From: Thiomonas sp.
GTDB taxonomy: Bacteria > Pseudomonadota > Gammaproteobacteria > Burkholderiales > Burkholderiaceae_C
NCBI GenBank assembly: GCA_027451915.1
Contig: DAIDHU010000434.1
Span: 1 to 8,953 of the forward strand
DNA length: 8,953 nt
Direction of reading: 5' to 3'
The first letter of the stretch is position 1. Each line of letters starts with the position of its first letter. The notes under the pieces were generated by a model. It was given only the letters and a program-made list of their open reading frames with translations, did no database searches and was not told the DNA's origin. A program made the translations under genes and the position numbers. Positions 1 to 6,892 of this stretch are shown here, piece by piece.

Positions 1-408
1 GCGCAGGGGGTCGACGTGGCGGTGCTGGCCGGGCGCAGCGGCGGTGTGGCCGGCGCCGTCGAGCGCGAGGGCACGCAACCGCTCTACCTCGACCTGCACC
101 TGCCCGCGGGCAGCCGTTTCGAGCAGGCGCTGGACGCGGGCCACAACGCCTTCGTGGTGGTGTACCGCGGGGAGCTGGCCATCGCGGGGCAGTCGGTGCC
201 TGCGCAGCGCATGGCCATCCTCGCCAACGATGCGCAGTCCGACGGCGTGGTGCTGCACGCCTCGGCGGACGCGCGCGCCCTGCTCATCGCGGGGCGCCCG
301 CTGCGCGAGCCCATCGTCCAGTACGGTCCCTTCGTGATGAACACGCAGCAGGAGATCTTCGAGGCCGTGCGCGATTTCCGCGAAGGCCGCATCGGCGGCT
401 ACGCCTGA
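1..408 (+). CDS. Pirin family protein, C-terminal part (5' end outside window)
   Basis: This is the last 135 codons of a gene that begins before the window; the frame is open from base 1 and ends at a TGA at 406-408. The translation matches the C-terminal cupin of bacterial pirins. The best marker is the tail, where LREPIVQYGPFVMNT is followed by QQEIFEAVRDFREG and a short end, a near-universal signature in this family. The LHLPAGSRFEQAL stretch and the VYRGELAI strand fit the second cupin barrel. Pirins are cytoplasmic bicupin proteins. The iron-binding histidines lie in the N-terminal cupin, which is not in view, so catalytic competence (some members are quercetin dioxygenases) cannot be judged. 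The GTG at base 16 is an internal codon and not a credible start. The gene is followed by a GC-rich hairpin, so it is probably not co-transcribed with the repair genes downstream. Confidence 0.88.
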   Translation, partial: AQGVDVAVLAGRSGGVAGAVEREGTQPLYLDLHLPAGSRFEQALDAGHNAFVVVYRGELAIAGQSVPAQRMAILANDAQSDGVVLHASADARALLIAGRPLREPIVQYGPFVMNTQQEIFEAVRDFREGRIGGYA

Positions 409-409
409 G

Positions 410-428
410 CCGGCGGTCCGGCCGCCGG
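410..428 (+). terminator. GC-rich hairpin just after the pirin gene
   Basis: CCGGCGG (410-416) and CCGCCGG (422-428) form a perfect 7-bp stem with a 5-base loop, starting one base after the pirin stop codon. No T-run follows, so it is not a textbook intrinsic terminator. Position and stability suggest a transcript end or 3' protective structure. GC-rich DNA produces such hairpins by chance, so confidence is modest. Confidence 0.35.
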
Positions 429-453
429 GCCGGATCGCAGGTCCGGATCCGGC
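429..453. promoter_or_regulatory. Inverted repeat upstream of the ada-alkA gene, possible operator
   Basis: GCCGGATC (429-436) and GATCCGGC (446-453) are perfect 8-bp inverted arms separated by 9 bases. CCGGATC also occurs as a direct repeat, at 430-436 and 443-449, with a 13-base period. The element ends 23 bases before the -10-like TACAGT at 477-482, so it covers the place where an activator of this promoter would bind. Proteins of this kind (Ada, AraC family) normally activate their own gene. That this is the binding site is inference; it does not obviously resemble the E. coli Ada box. It could instead be a further hairpin of the pirin 3' end. Confidence 0.3.
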
Positions 454-476
454 GTGCCGCCGCGGCGCGCCGGGTC

Positions 477-482
477 TACAGT
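477..482 (+). promoter_or_regulatory. -10-like element immediately before the ada-alkA start
   Basis: TACAGT lies only six bases before the ATG at 489 and matches TATAAT at four of six positions. If used, transcription would start at or within a base or two of the ATG, giving a leaderless mRNA. The -35 region around 454-459 is poor, as expected for a promoter that needs an activator such as methylated Ada. The G-run at 483-487 could alternatively act as a weak, very close ribosome binding site. Confidence 0.4.
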
Positions 483-488
483 GGGGGC

Positions 489-2000
489 ATGGAACTCGAT
501 CCCCGCCAATGCTTCGACGCGCTGCGCGCGCGCGACCGGCGCTTCGACGGGCGCTTTTTCGTCGGCGTGTCCAGCACGGGCATCTATTGCCGCCCCATCT
601 GCGCCGTGCGCACCCCGCGCCGCGAGCACTGCCGTTTTTTCCCCAGCGCCGCCGCCGCCGACAAGGCCGGGTTCCGGCCCTGCCTGCGCTGTCGTCCGGA
701 GCTGGCGCCCGGCTGGGGCCTTCCCGATCTTCCCGCTCGCCTGGCGCAGGCCGCGGCCCTGCTCATCGAACAGGGCTTTCTCGACCACGCCGACACGCAG
801 CAGCTGGCGGCGCGCGTGGGCGTCAGCGCCCGCCACCTGCGACGCCTGTTCCGCGCCGAATACGGCGTGTCCATGCTGGAGCTGGCGCAGACCCAGCGGC
901 TGTTGCTCGCCAAGCAGTGCCTGACCCAGACCAGCCTGCCCGTGTCCGAGGTGGCCCTGGCCTGCGGTTTTGGCAGCCTGCGGCGCTTTCATGCCGTGCT
1001 GGCCCAGCGCTGGGGCCTGAGCGCCCAGCAGATCCGGCGCGGCGCGCCGGCGCATGCACCGGCCGTGCTGGACCTGGTGCTGCCCTACCGTCCCCCACTG
1101 GCCTGGTCCGCCTGGCTGCAGCAGGCGCGCGCGCAGGCGGTGCCCGGCGTCGAGCGGGTGGATGGCGAGTCCTATGCGCGCACCCTGCGCCTGGCCGGGC
1201 CCGGGGGGCCTTGCGAGGGCTGGCTGCAGGCCCGCGACGATGCTGCCCGCTGCTGCCTGCGGGTGCGCGCAAGCGCCGGCCTGGCGCCCGTCATGCCCCT
1301 GTTGCTGGCGCGTCTGCGGCGCATGTTCGACCTGGGAGCCAGCCCGGCGACGGTGGATGAATGCCTGGGCGAACTCGGGCGCGGCCGGCCCGGCCTGCGC
1401 GTGCCCGGCGCTCCGGACGGCTTCGAGACCCTGGTACGTGCGCTCATGCGCCGCGAGGGGGAGGCGGGGCCGCTGGCCCTGGCCGGCTTCGCGAGGCGTT
1501 TCGCCCCGACCGCGCAGGCGGGCGCCCTCGACGGGGCGGTGCCGGGTCTGCGCGCCTTGTTCCCCGGCGCCGAGGAGCTGGCCGGGGCGGACCAGGCGGC
1601 CCTGCTGAGCTGCGGCATGTCGGCGGCCAGCGCGCGAGCCCTGCTGTCCGCGGCGGCCTGCTTGCGTGAAGGGCGACTGGAACTGCAGCCCTGGGCGGCC
1701 CTAGAGTCCACCGTGCAGGTGCTGGAGGCGCTGCCCGGCATGGATGCGGCCACGCCCCAATGGGTGGCCATGCAGGCCTTGGGTTGGCCCGACGCCTTTC
1801 CCGCGCAGGATCCGGCGCTGCAGCGCGCGGCCGGTTGCGCCGACGCCCCGTCCCTGCTCGCGCGGGCGCAGGCCTGGCGGCCCTGGCGGGCTTACGCCGC
1901 CATGCACCTGGAGGGCCGCGCCGCGGCCACGACCCCGTCCCAGGCCCGGCCGAGGAGCCTGCCTGCCGAGGCCCGGGGCACGCAGGAGATCCACCCGTGA
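489..2000 (+). CDS. Ada-type methyl-sensing activator fused to AlkA-type 3-methyladenine DNA glycosylase
   Basis: The 503-residue cytoplasmic protein of the adaptive response to DNA methylation has three parts. Residues 1-72 form an Ada N-terminal zinc domain with Cys34, Cys38, Cys65 and Cys68 in the CRPIC and CLRC motifs. In this family Cys34 would take a methyl group from methylphosphotriesters, turning the protein into an activator. Residues 80-184 form an AraC-type double helix-turn-helix (LAARVGVSARHLRRLF, then VALACGFGSLRRFHAVL). Residues 192-490 match AlkA: an N-terminal beta domain, RVPGAPDGFETLVRAL, then a helix-hairpin-helix glycosylase with its catalytic aspartate at Asp441 (FPAQD) and a conserved WRPWRAYAAMH near the end. 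The hairpin is atypical: LPGMDAATPQW replaces the usual LPGIGxWTAxY, and the usual GQxVS helix start reads RREGE. Removal of 3-methyladenine is therefore likely but not certain. The ATG is the first in frame and gives a family-typical N terminus. The gene overlaps the next by four bases and is probably autoregulated. Confidence 0.9.
   Translation: MELDPRQCFDALRARDRRFDGRFFVGVSSTGIYCRPICAVRTPRREHCRFFPSAAAADKAGFRPCLRCRPELAPGWGLPDLPARLAQAAALLIEQGFLDHADTQQLAARVGVSARHLRRLFRAEYGVSMLELAQTQRLLLAKQCLTQTSLPVSEVALACGFGSLRRFHAVLAQRWGLSAQQIRRGAPAHAPAVLDLVLPYRPPLAWSAWLQQARAQAVPGVERVDGESYARTLRLAGPGGPCEGWLQARDDAARCCLRVRASAGLAPVMPLLLARLRRMFDLGASPATVDECLGELGRGRPGLRVPGAPDGFETLVRALMRREGEAGPLALAGFARRFAPTAQAGALDGAVPGLRALFPGAEELAGADQAALLSCGMSAASARALLSAAACLREGRLELQPWAALESTVQVLEALPGMDAATPQWVAMQALGWPDAFPAQDPALQRAAGCADAPSLLARAQAWRPWRAYAAMHLEGRAAATTPSQARPRSLPAEARGTQEIHP
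1985..1988 (+). promoter_or_regulatory. Ribosome binding site supporting a GTG start for the methyltransferase
   Basis: GGAG (within CAGGAG) sits eight bases before the GTG at 1997, inside the end of the preceding gene. The GTGA overlap of start and stop points to translational coupling. This decides for GTG 1997 over the internal ATG at 2075, which has no comparable site. Confidence 0.5.
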
Positions 2001-2566
2001 AGGCTTCCCCCATCGCCGCGCCCGGCTCCGGCGGGCCGAGATCCCCGACGCCTGCGCGGCAGGGTCCGCAGCACATGCTGGCCTGGTGGCGCATACCCGG
2101 GCGCCTGGGACCCATGCTCGCGGCACAGCGCGGCGAGGCCCTGGCCGCGCTGTGCTTCGAGGATGCGCCTGCACCGGGGCTTGCGCGGCCGGTGCGGGAA
2201 CTCGATGCCTCGGCGCCCCCCCTGGTGCGCGAGGCGGCAAGGCAGATCGACGAGTACCTCCAGGGGCGCAGGCGCGCCTTCGAGCTCGCGCTGGACGCAC
2301 GCGGCGGCGCCTTCGCGCAAGGCGTATGGCGCGCGCTGGCCGGGCTGGATTACGGCGAGCGCATCGGCTACGCCGGCCTGGCCCAGCGACTGGGCCTGCA
2401 GGCGCGGCACGCGCGCGCGGTGGGGCGTGCCGTGGGGGCCAACCCCTTGTTGCTGCTTCTGCCCTGCCACCGCGTGCTGGGAAGCGACGGGTCGCTGCGC
2501 GGCTACGCAGGCGGCCTGGACCGCAAGCGCGCCTTGCTCGAACTCGAGGCCGCCGGGCGGAACTGA
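1997..2566 (+). CDS. ogt: Methylated-DNA--protein-cysteine methyltransferase (O6-methylguanine repair)
   Basis: This 189-residue suicide repair protein takes the alkyl group from O6-alkylguanine (and O4-alkylthymine) onto its own cysteine. The active-site motif is LLLPCHRVLGSDGSLRGYAG with acceptor Cys157. Before it comes the DNA-binding helix-turn-helix with the arginine finger region (YAGLAQRLGLQARHARAVG, then RAVGANP), and after it the closing GGLDRKRALLELE. The N-terminal ribonuclease-like domain begins at MLAWWRIPGRLGPMLAA. The GTG start overlaps the stop of ada-alkA as GTGA and has a good ribosome binding site, but gives about 26 extra low-complexity residues. The ATG at 2075 would give 163 residues, closer to E. 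coli Ogt (171). It supplies the activity found at the C terminus of E. coli Ada and missing from the neighbouring fusion, so the two genes form one alkylation-response operon. Whether it is called ogt or a split-off Ada C domain is a matter of naming. Confidence 0.93.
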   Translation: MKASPIAAPGSGGPRSPTPARQGPQHMLAWWRIPGRLGPMLAAQRGEALAALCFEDAPAPGLARPVRELDASAPPLVREAARQIDEYLQGRRRAFELALDARGGAFAQGVWRALAGLDYGERIGYAGLAQRLGLQARHARAVGRAVGANPLLLLLPCHRVLGSDGSLRGYAGGLDRKRALLELEAAGRN

Positions 2567-2823
2567 GCGCCCCGCGCGCTCCCCCGTGGCGCGGTCGCCT
2601 GCAGACTTCGGTGCTTGACGCCGGAGTCGTATACAGTTGTGGCAATCAACCAAGGATCCATCGGCGCATGCCTGTCCGGGTGTTGCGCCGTCTTGCTGTT
2701 GGGGTGCGATTCGTTGCAAGCCTGGAACAAGATGGACCAACACCACGGGGTTTTGGCATCGGCCACAGGGAGGCGGGGCGCGACGCGCGCCCGGGGGCGG
2801 GGGCACCGCATGGGGCCCGCGCG
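2567..2823 (+). promoter_or_regulatory. Intergenic leader region with probable promoter for the GGDEF-EAL gene
   Basis: These 257 bases hold no recognisable gene, and the part from about 2605 to 2760 is visibly richer in A and T than its surroundings, as expected of a promoter. The clearest elements are TTGACG (2615-2620) and TATACAGT (2630-2637), but they are only 9 bases apart, too close to be one sigma-70 pair. The TATACA box alone is a reasonable -10. An AAGGA at 2652-2656 lies about 11 bases before an in-frame ATG at 2668, so part of this region could be translated as an N-terminal extension of the next protein. I see no known c-di-GMP riboswitch motif. Confidence 0.4.
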
Positions 2824-5298
2824 ATGAAGGCCATGTACGACGTGCTGATCATCGAGGACAGCCCGGCGGACTTCCTGTTGCTGCGCCGCCAGCTGGAACG
2901 CCGCGGCGTGCTCGGGCGCTGCCGCCATGTCGAGGACGACCAGGCCCTGGAGCAGGCGCTGCGCGAGCCCTGGGACGCGGTGCTCACCGATTACCACCTG
3001 CCGGGCATGGATGTCACGCGCATCGTGAACAGGGTGCGCGCGGTCGACCCCTTGATGCCGGTGCTGCTGGTGTCCGGCTCGATCGGCGAGGAGCGTGCGG
3101 TGGAGCTGCTGCGCGCCGGAATCACGGACTTCGTCGCCAAGGATGCCGTCGCGCGCATTCCCGAAGCCCTGGCCCGCGCGCTGCAGGAAGCGAGCGACCG
3201 CCGCGAGCTGCAGCAGGCCCATCTCGCGCTGGCCGCCTCCGAGCACAAATTCCGCAGCCTGTTCGACAGCACGCCCTGCGGGCTGCTGGGAGTGGACCGC
3301 GAGAGCGGCGCCGTGCTGCAGTGCAACCGCAGGGCCCGCCACATGCTGGGCGAAGTGGTGGGCAGGAGCCTGGACGACGTCGTGCACGCGGAGGACCTGC
3401 CCGCGCTGGCGCGACGCCGCGCCCATGCGCTCGCGGCCGACGCGGCGCCCGTGCAACTGCGCCTGCAGGCCGCGCGGGGGCACTGGTTCTGGGCCGAGTG
3501 CGACATCGCCGAGCTGGCCGCCGCGGGCGAAGTGGGGTCCCCGGCGCAATGGGTGCTCAGCGTGGTCGACATCACCGAGCGCAAGCTCGCCGAGGATGAG
3601 CTGCGCATCAGCTCCATTGCCTTTGAATCCCAGGAAGGCCTGGTGGTGCTCGACGCGGCGGGCAACATCCAGCGGGTCAACCAGGCCTTCACCGCCATCA
3701 CCGGGCACACGCAGAAGCAGGCTTGCGAGGAATCCAGCACGGTGCTGTTGTCGACCGGGGGCGACGACGCTCTGCGCAGGCGGGTCTGGCGCCTGATCCG
3801 CGAGGAAGGCTACTGGCAGGGCGAAGTGATCAACCGGCGGCGCGACGGTTCGCTGTACAGCGCCTGGATGACCTTCTCCGCCGTGCGCAACGCGCTCGGG
3901 GAGGTCACCCACTACGTGGGCACCCTGTCGGACATCAGCCGCGAGAAGGAAGCCCAGCGGGAAATCCACCGGCTGGCGTATTTCGACCCCCTCACCGACC
4001 TGCCGAACCGGCGCCTGCTGCACGATCGCATCGAGCACGCGCTGGCGGCCAGCCGACGCAGCGAGGAACATGCCGCGGTGCTGTTGCTGGACCTGGACCA
4101 TTTCAAGAAGGTCAACGATTCCCAGGGCCACAATTTCGGCGACGAGTTGCTGCTGCAGGCCTCCGGGCGCATGCGCTCGGCGCTGCGCGCCGGCGACACC
4201 CTGGCGCGTTTCGGGGGCGACGAGTTCGTGGTGCTGCTCGAGGACCTGGGCAGCGATGCCATCGCCGCCGCGCGTCACGCCGAGCGCGTGGGCGAGGCCT
4301 TGCGCGAGGCCCTGGCACAGCGCTACGAGCTCGGCACGCAGTCGCTGTATTGCACGGCGAGCATTGGCATCACCCTGTTTCGCGGGCGCGACGCCACCAT
4401 GGAGTCGGTGCTGCGCCACGCGGACCTGGCCATGTACCGGGCCAAGAACGCCGGACGCAACAGCGTGCGTTTCTTCGAACCGCAGATGCAGACCGAGCTC
4501 AACGCGCGCAACGCTCTGGAGGCCGACCTGCGCGCGGGGCTGGAGCGCGGCGAGCTGCTGCTGCACTACCAGCCGCAGGTGGACGATACCGGCTACCTGA
4601 TCGGCGCCGAGGCGCTGGTGCGCTGGAACCACCCGCAGCGCGGCTTGCTGGCGCCGGGGGTGTTCATCGGCGTGGCCGAGGAGACCGGGCTGATCGTGCC
4701 CCTCGGGCTGCGCGTGCTGGAGCTGGCCTGCGCGCAGCTGCGCCGCTGGGTGGAGCACCACGGGCGGCCGATGCGCCTGGCCGTGAACCTGAGTTCACGA
4801 CAGTTCCGCCAGGGTGATTTCGTCCAGTCGGTGCTGCGCTGCCTGCAGGATTCGGGAGTCGAGCCCTCGTGGCTCAAGCTGGAAATCACCGAGAGCCTGA
4901 TGCTGGAGAACCTCGACGATTCGGTGGCGAAGATGGACGCGCTGCAGGAGGCCGGCGTGGGTTTCGCGCTGGATGATTTCGGCACCGGAAGCTCCTCCCT
5001 GTCCTACCTGACGCGCCTGCCGCTGGAACAGTTGAAGATCGACCAGTCCTTCGTGCGCAACCTGCCCGAGGTGCGCAACGACGCCATGGTGGTGCAGACC
5101 ATCCTGGCCATGGCCAAGGGCCTCGGACTGGAGGTGGTCGCGGAGGGGGTCGAGACCGAGGCCCAGCTGCAGTTCCTGCGGCGCCACCGCTGCGATGCCT
5201 TCCAGGGCTGGCATTTCGGCCGCCCGCTGCCCGCGGAGGATTTCGACCAGTTGTTGCGGCGCCGCGTGTCCTGGACCGTCCCCGCGCTGGTCGACTGA
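2824..5298 (+). CDS. Response regulator with PAS-PAS-GGDEF-EAL output, cyclic-di-GMP turnover
   Basis: The 824-residue protein is soluble, with no transmembrane segment. In order it has: a receiver domain (about 5-120) with acidic pocket Glu11/Asp12, phospho-acceptor Asp56, Ser84 and Lys106; two PAS domains (about 139-255 and 262-375), each ending in a typical DIxxxK junction; a diguanylate cyclase domain (about 386-545) with intact GGDEF at 464-468 and an RxxD inhibitory-site motif at 455-458; and a phosphodiesterase domain (about 565-808). The last keeps EAL 596-598, Asn655, Glu687, Asp717-Asp718 in DDFGTG, Lys738, Glu774 and Gln794. Both enzyme activities therefore look possible. Which one dominates cannot be read from the sequence. 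A phosphorylation signal and PAS ligands would set cellular c-di-GMP and hence motility or biofilm; no histidine kinase is in the window. The start is uncertain: ATG 2824 begins right at the receiver fold but has only a weak GGGG site upstream, while ATG 2668 would add 52 arginine-rich residues. Confidence 0.93.
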   Translation: MKAMYDVLIIEDSPADFLLLRRQLERRGVLGRCRHVEDDQALEQALREPWDAVLTDYHLPGMDVTRIVNRVRAVDPLMPVLLVSGSIGEERAVELLRAGITDFVAKDAVARIPEALARALQEASDRRELQQAHLALAASEHKFRSLFDSTPCGLLGVDRESGAVLQCNRRARHMLGEVVGRSLDDVVHAEDLPALARRRAHALAADAAPVQLRLQAARGHWFWAECDIAELAAAGEVGSPAQWVLSVVDITERKLAEDELRISSIAFESQEGLVVLDAAGNIQRVNQAFTAITGHTQKQACEESSTVLLSTGGDDALRRRVWRLIREEGYWQGEVINRRRDGSLYSAWMTFSAVRNALGEVTHYVGTLSDISREKEAQREIHRLAYFDPLTDLPNRRLLHDRIEHALAASRRSEEHAAVLLLDLDHFKKVNDSQGHNFGDELLLQASGRMRSALRAGDTLARFGGDEFVVLLEDLGSDAIAAARHAERVGEALREALAQRYELGTQSLYCTASIGITLFRGRDATMESVLRHADLAMYRAKNAGRNSVRFFEPQMQTELNARNALEADLRAGLERGELLLHYQPQVDDTGYLIGAEALVRWNHPQRGLLAPGVFIGVAEETGLIVPLGLRVLELACAQLRRWVEHHGRPMRLAVNLSSRQFRQGDFVQSVLRCLQDSGVEPSWLKLEITESLMLENLDDSVAKMDALQEAGVGFALDDFGTGSSSLSYLTRLPLEQLKIDQSFVRNLPEVRNDAMVVQTILAMAKGLGLEVVAEGVETEAQLQFLRRHRCDAFQGWHFGRPLPAEDFDQLLRRRVSWTVPALVD

Positions 5299-5308
5299 GC
5301 CGCGCGGG

Positions 5309-5327
5309 CCAGGGCGCGGGGCCCTGG
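5309..5327. terminator. Hairpin between two convergent genes
   Basis: CCAGGGC (5309-5315) and GCCCTGG (5321-5327) form a perfect 7-bp stem with a 5-base loop. It can be lengthened by further G-C pairs if one G is bulged. It fills the 37-base gap between the stops of the GGDEF-EAL gene (plus) and the CFA synthase gene (minus) and could end transcripts from both sides. No T-run is present on either strand. Confidence 0.5.
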
Positions 5328-5335
5328 GCCCGGCC

Positions 5336-6664
5336 TCAGCCCAGCTCTTCGGCTCGCGGCTCGGCCGCGGCCGGAGTGCCGGGGCGCGCGTACATGTAAT
5401 CGCGCCGGAAGGGATAGTCGCTCTGGGCGGCGCGAATGCGCGGCGTGTCCTCGCCGCGCGACTCGACCACGCCATTGGGACGCGCCCCCAGGATCTGGAA
5501 CAGCGAGATCCAGCCCTGCTCGAAACCCATGGCCGAGCCGGCCAGGTACAGGCGGTAGGCGCGCAGCACCCGGTCGGCCTGCGGGCCGAGCACGCGGCGT
5601 GCCTCGTCGAGCCGGGACTCCAGCGCATCCACCCAGCACCACAGCGTGCGCGCGTAGTGCGGGCGCAGGCATTCGGCGTCCAGCGGCTCCAGCCCGCCGC
5701 GCGCCAGGGTGTCCATCATCACGCCCACGTGCACCAGCTGTCCGCCGGGGAAGATGTACTTCTCGATGAAATCCCCCATGCCTCCGGCGAGCTGCGGATT
5801 GTCGGTGCCGCCGGCCGTGATGCCGTGGTTGAGCACCAGGCCGCCCGGGCGCAGCAGGCTGCGGATCTTGGAGAAATACAGCGGCAGGTTGGGGCGCCCG
5901 ACATGCTCGACCATGCCCACCGAGGCCACCTTGTCGAAGGGCTGGGTTTCGTCGACGTCGCGGTAGTCCTGCAGCAGCATGCGCACGCGCCCCTGCAGGC
6001 CCTTGCGCTCGATCAGCTGGTTCACGTAGGCATGCTGGTTGCGCGACAGGGTGATGCCGGTGGCGTCGACCCCGTAGTGCTCGGCAGCCCACAGCAGCAG
6101 CCCGCCCCAGCCGGCGCCGATGTCGATGAATCGCTCCCCCGGCCGCAGCCGCAGCTTGCGGCAGATGTGGTCCAGCTTGGCCTCCTGGGCCTGCGCCAGG
6201 CTCATGGCATCGTCGGCGAAGTAGGCGCAGGAATACACCCGGCGTGGATCCAGCCACAGCGCGTAGAAGTCGTCGCTGATGTCGTAATGGCTCTGGATCT
6301 GCGCGGCGTCGCGCGCGCGACTGTGGTGTGTGCGTTCCCACAGGCCCCGCCGCAGCTGCTGCATCCAGCGCGACACCGGCGCGTGCTCGGCCGCCGTCGG
6401 GTCGCTGCCCAGCAGCGCCGGTGCGGCGGTCATCAGGTCGCGCAGGCGCCCCTCGATCTCCAGGCGTCCTTCCACGTAGTCCTCGGCCAGCCGGCCGATG
6501 GCGCCTTGGGCCAGATGCATCAGCGCGCGCATGTCGCGCACGATCAGGCGCAGCCCAGCCTCGGCCGGCCCGATGCGCCGGCCCCCCGGAAGTTGCACGG
6601 CACAGGGAAGCGGCAGCGCGGCCAGACGCTGTTCGGCGGGTTGAAGCAGGCGCTGGGAAAGCAT
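5336..6664 (-). CDS. cfa: Cyclopropane-fatty-acyl-phospholipid synthase
   Basis: The 442-residue S-adenosylmethionine-dependent enzyme adds a methylene bridge to cis double bonds of membrane phospholipid acyl chains, acting at the inner face of the cytoplasmic membrane. This modification is a known response to acid, solvent and stationary-phase stress. Residues 1-115 form the variable N-terminal domain. The catalytic part starts at IQSHYDISDDFYALWLD (123-139), then VYSCAYF with Cys146 (matching Cys139 of E. coli Cfa). The SAM-binding loop is FIDIGAGWGG (179-188), followed by GITLSRNQ (203-210) and SVGMVEHVG with Glu253 (matching Glu239), then RPGG and LNHGIT with His280. A conserved HYARTLWCW follows. 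It is longer than the E. coli enzyme (382), mostly at the ends. ATG 6664 is chosen because GGAGA lies nine bases upstream; ATG 6688 in the same frame has no such site. It follows the CBS gene on the same strand after 228 bases. Confidence 0.93.
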   Translation of the reverse strand: MLSQRLLQPAEQRLAALPLPCAVQLPGGRRIGPAEAGLRLIVRDMRALMHLAQGAIGRLAEDYVEGRLEIEGRLRDLMTAAPALLGSDPTAAEHAPVSRWMQQLRRGLWERTHHSRARDAAQIQSHYDISDDFYALWLDPRRVYSCAYFADDAMSLAQAQEAKLDHICRKLRLRPGERFIDIGAGWGGLLLWAAEHYGVDATGITLSRNQHAYVNQLIERKGLQGRVRMLLQDYRDVDETQPFDKVASVGMVEHVGRPNLPLYFSKIRSLLRPGGLVLNHGITAGGTDNPQLAGGMGDFIEKYIFPGGQLVHVGVMMDTLARGGLEPLDAECLRPHYARTLWCWVDALESRLDEARRVLGPQADRVLRAYRLYLAGSAMGFEQGWISLFQILGARPNGVVESRGEDTPRIRAAQSDYPFRRDYMYARPGTPAAAEPRAEELG

Positions 6665-6827
6665 GGCGAGAGGTCTCCGTTCGGGCATGTCACGGACGAC
6701 CACGCACGTCGGCTCCTGCAGGCGCGCTGGTCGTCCGGCCACGCGCCACGGCCGCGGACGCCGCCCACCATCATGCTGCGAGCTGCTGCAGTCGCGCACG
6801 ACCCAAGGCAACGCACGGAACCAGTCC

Positions 6828-6833
6828 AGTGTA
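6828..6833 (-). promoter_or_regulatory. -10-like element upstream of cfa
   Basis: Read on the minus strand the sequence is TACACT, preceded by CTGTCC, about 160 bases before the cfa ATG. It matches TATAAT at four of six positions. The region 17 bases further upstream has no good -35 match. Together with the 228-base gap and a hairpin after the CBS gene, it suggests that cfa can be transcribed on its own. The rest of the 6665-6892 gap shows no gene. Confidence 0.3.
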
Positions 6834-6864
6834 GGACAGCCCTGCGAATCCTGCCCGAGGCGGT

Positions 6865-6885
6865 GCGGGCCGCCCAGCCGCCCGC
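6865..6885 (-). terminator. Hairpin just after the CBS gene
   Basis: GCGGGC (6865-6870) and GCCCGC (6880-6885) pair with a 9-base loop, seven bases beyond the CBS gene's stop codon. It could terminate the phosphoribosyltransferase-CBS transcript or weaken read-through into cfa. It lacks a T-run and is short. Confidence 0.3.
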
Positions 6886-6892
6886 TGCGAGC

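Noticed and set aside
2615..2635. TTGACG and TATACA as a sigma-70 promoter pair
   Set aside because: The spacer is only 9 bases where about 17 are needed. The boxes are mentioned individually but not called as one promoter.
2697..2720. A sigma-54-like pattern TTGGGG...TTGC before the GGDEF-EAL gene
   Set aside because: The distance between the GG and GC elements does not fit the strict sigma-54 spacing.
1744..2823. Open frame upstream of the GGDEF-EAL gene that could extend it by 360 residues
   Set aside because: Most of it overlaps ada-alkA and ogt in a wrong frame and gives Arg/Ala/Pro-rich sequence. Only the last part, from 2668, remains conceivable.
2503..4761. A minus-strand frame of 752 codons opposite the GGDEF-EAL gene and the end of ogt
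   Set aside because: It has a low-complexity His/Gln/Arg-rich translation and lies antisense to well-conserved signalling domains on the plus strand.
6665..6811. Longer starts for CFA synthase at 6811 or 6688
   Set aside because: Neither has a ribosome binding site, and the added residues are unconserved low-complexity sequence; 6664 has GGAGA nine bases upstream.
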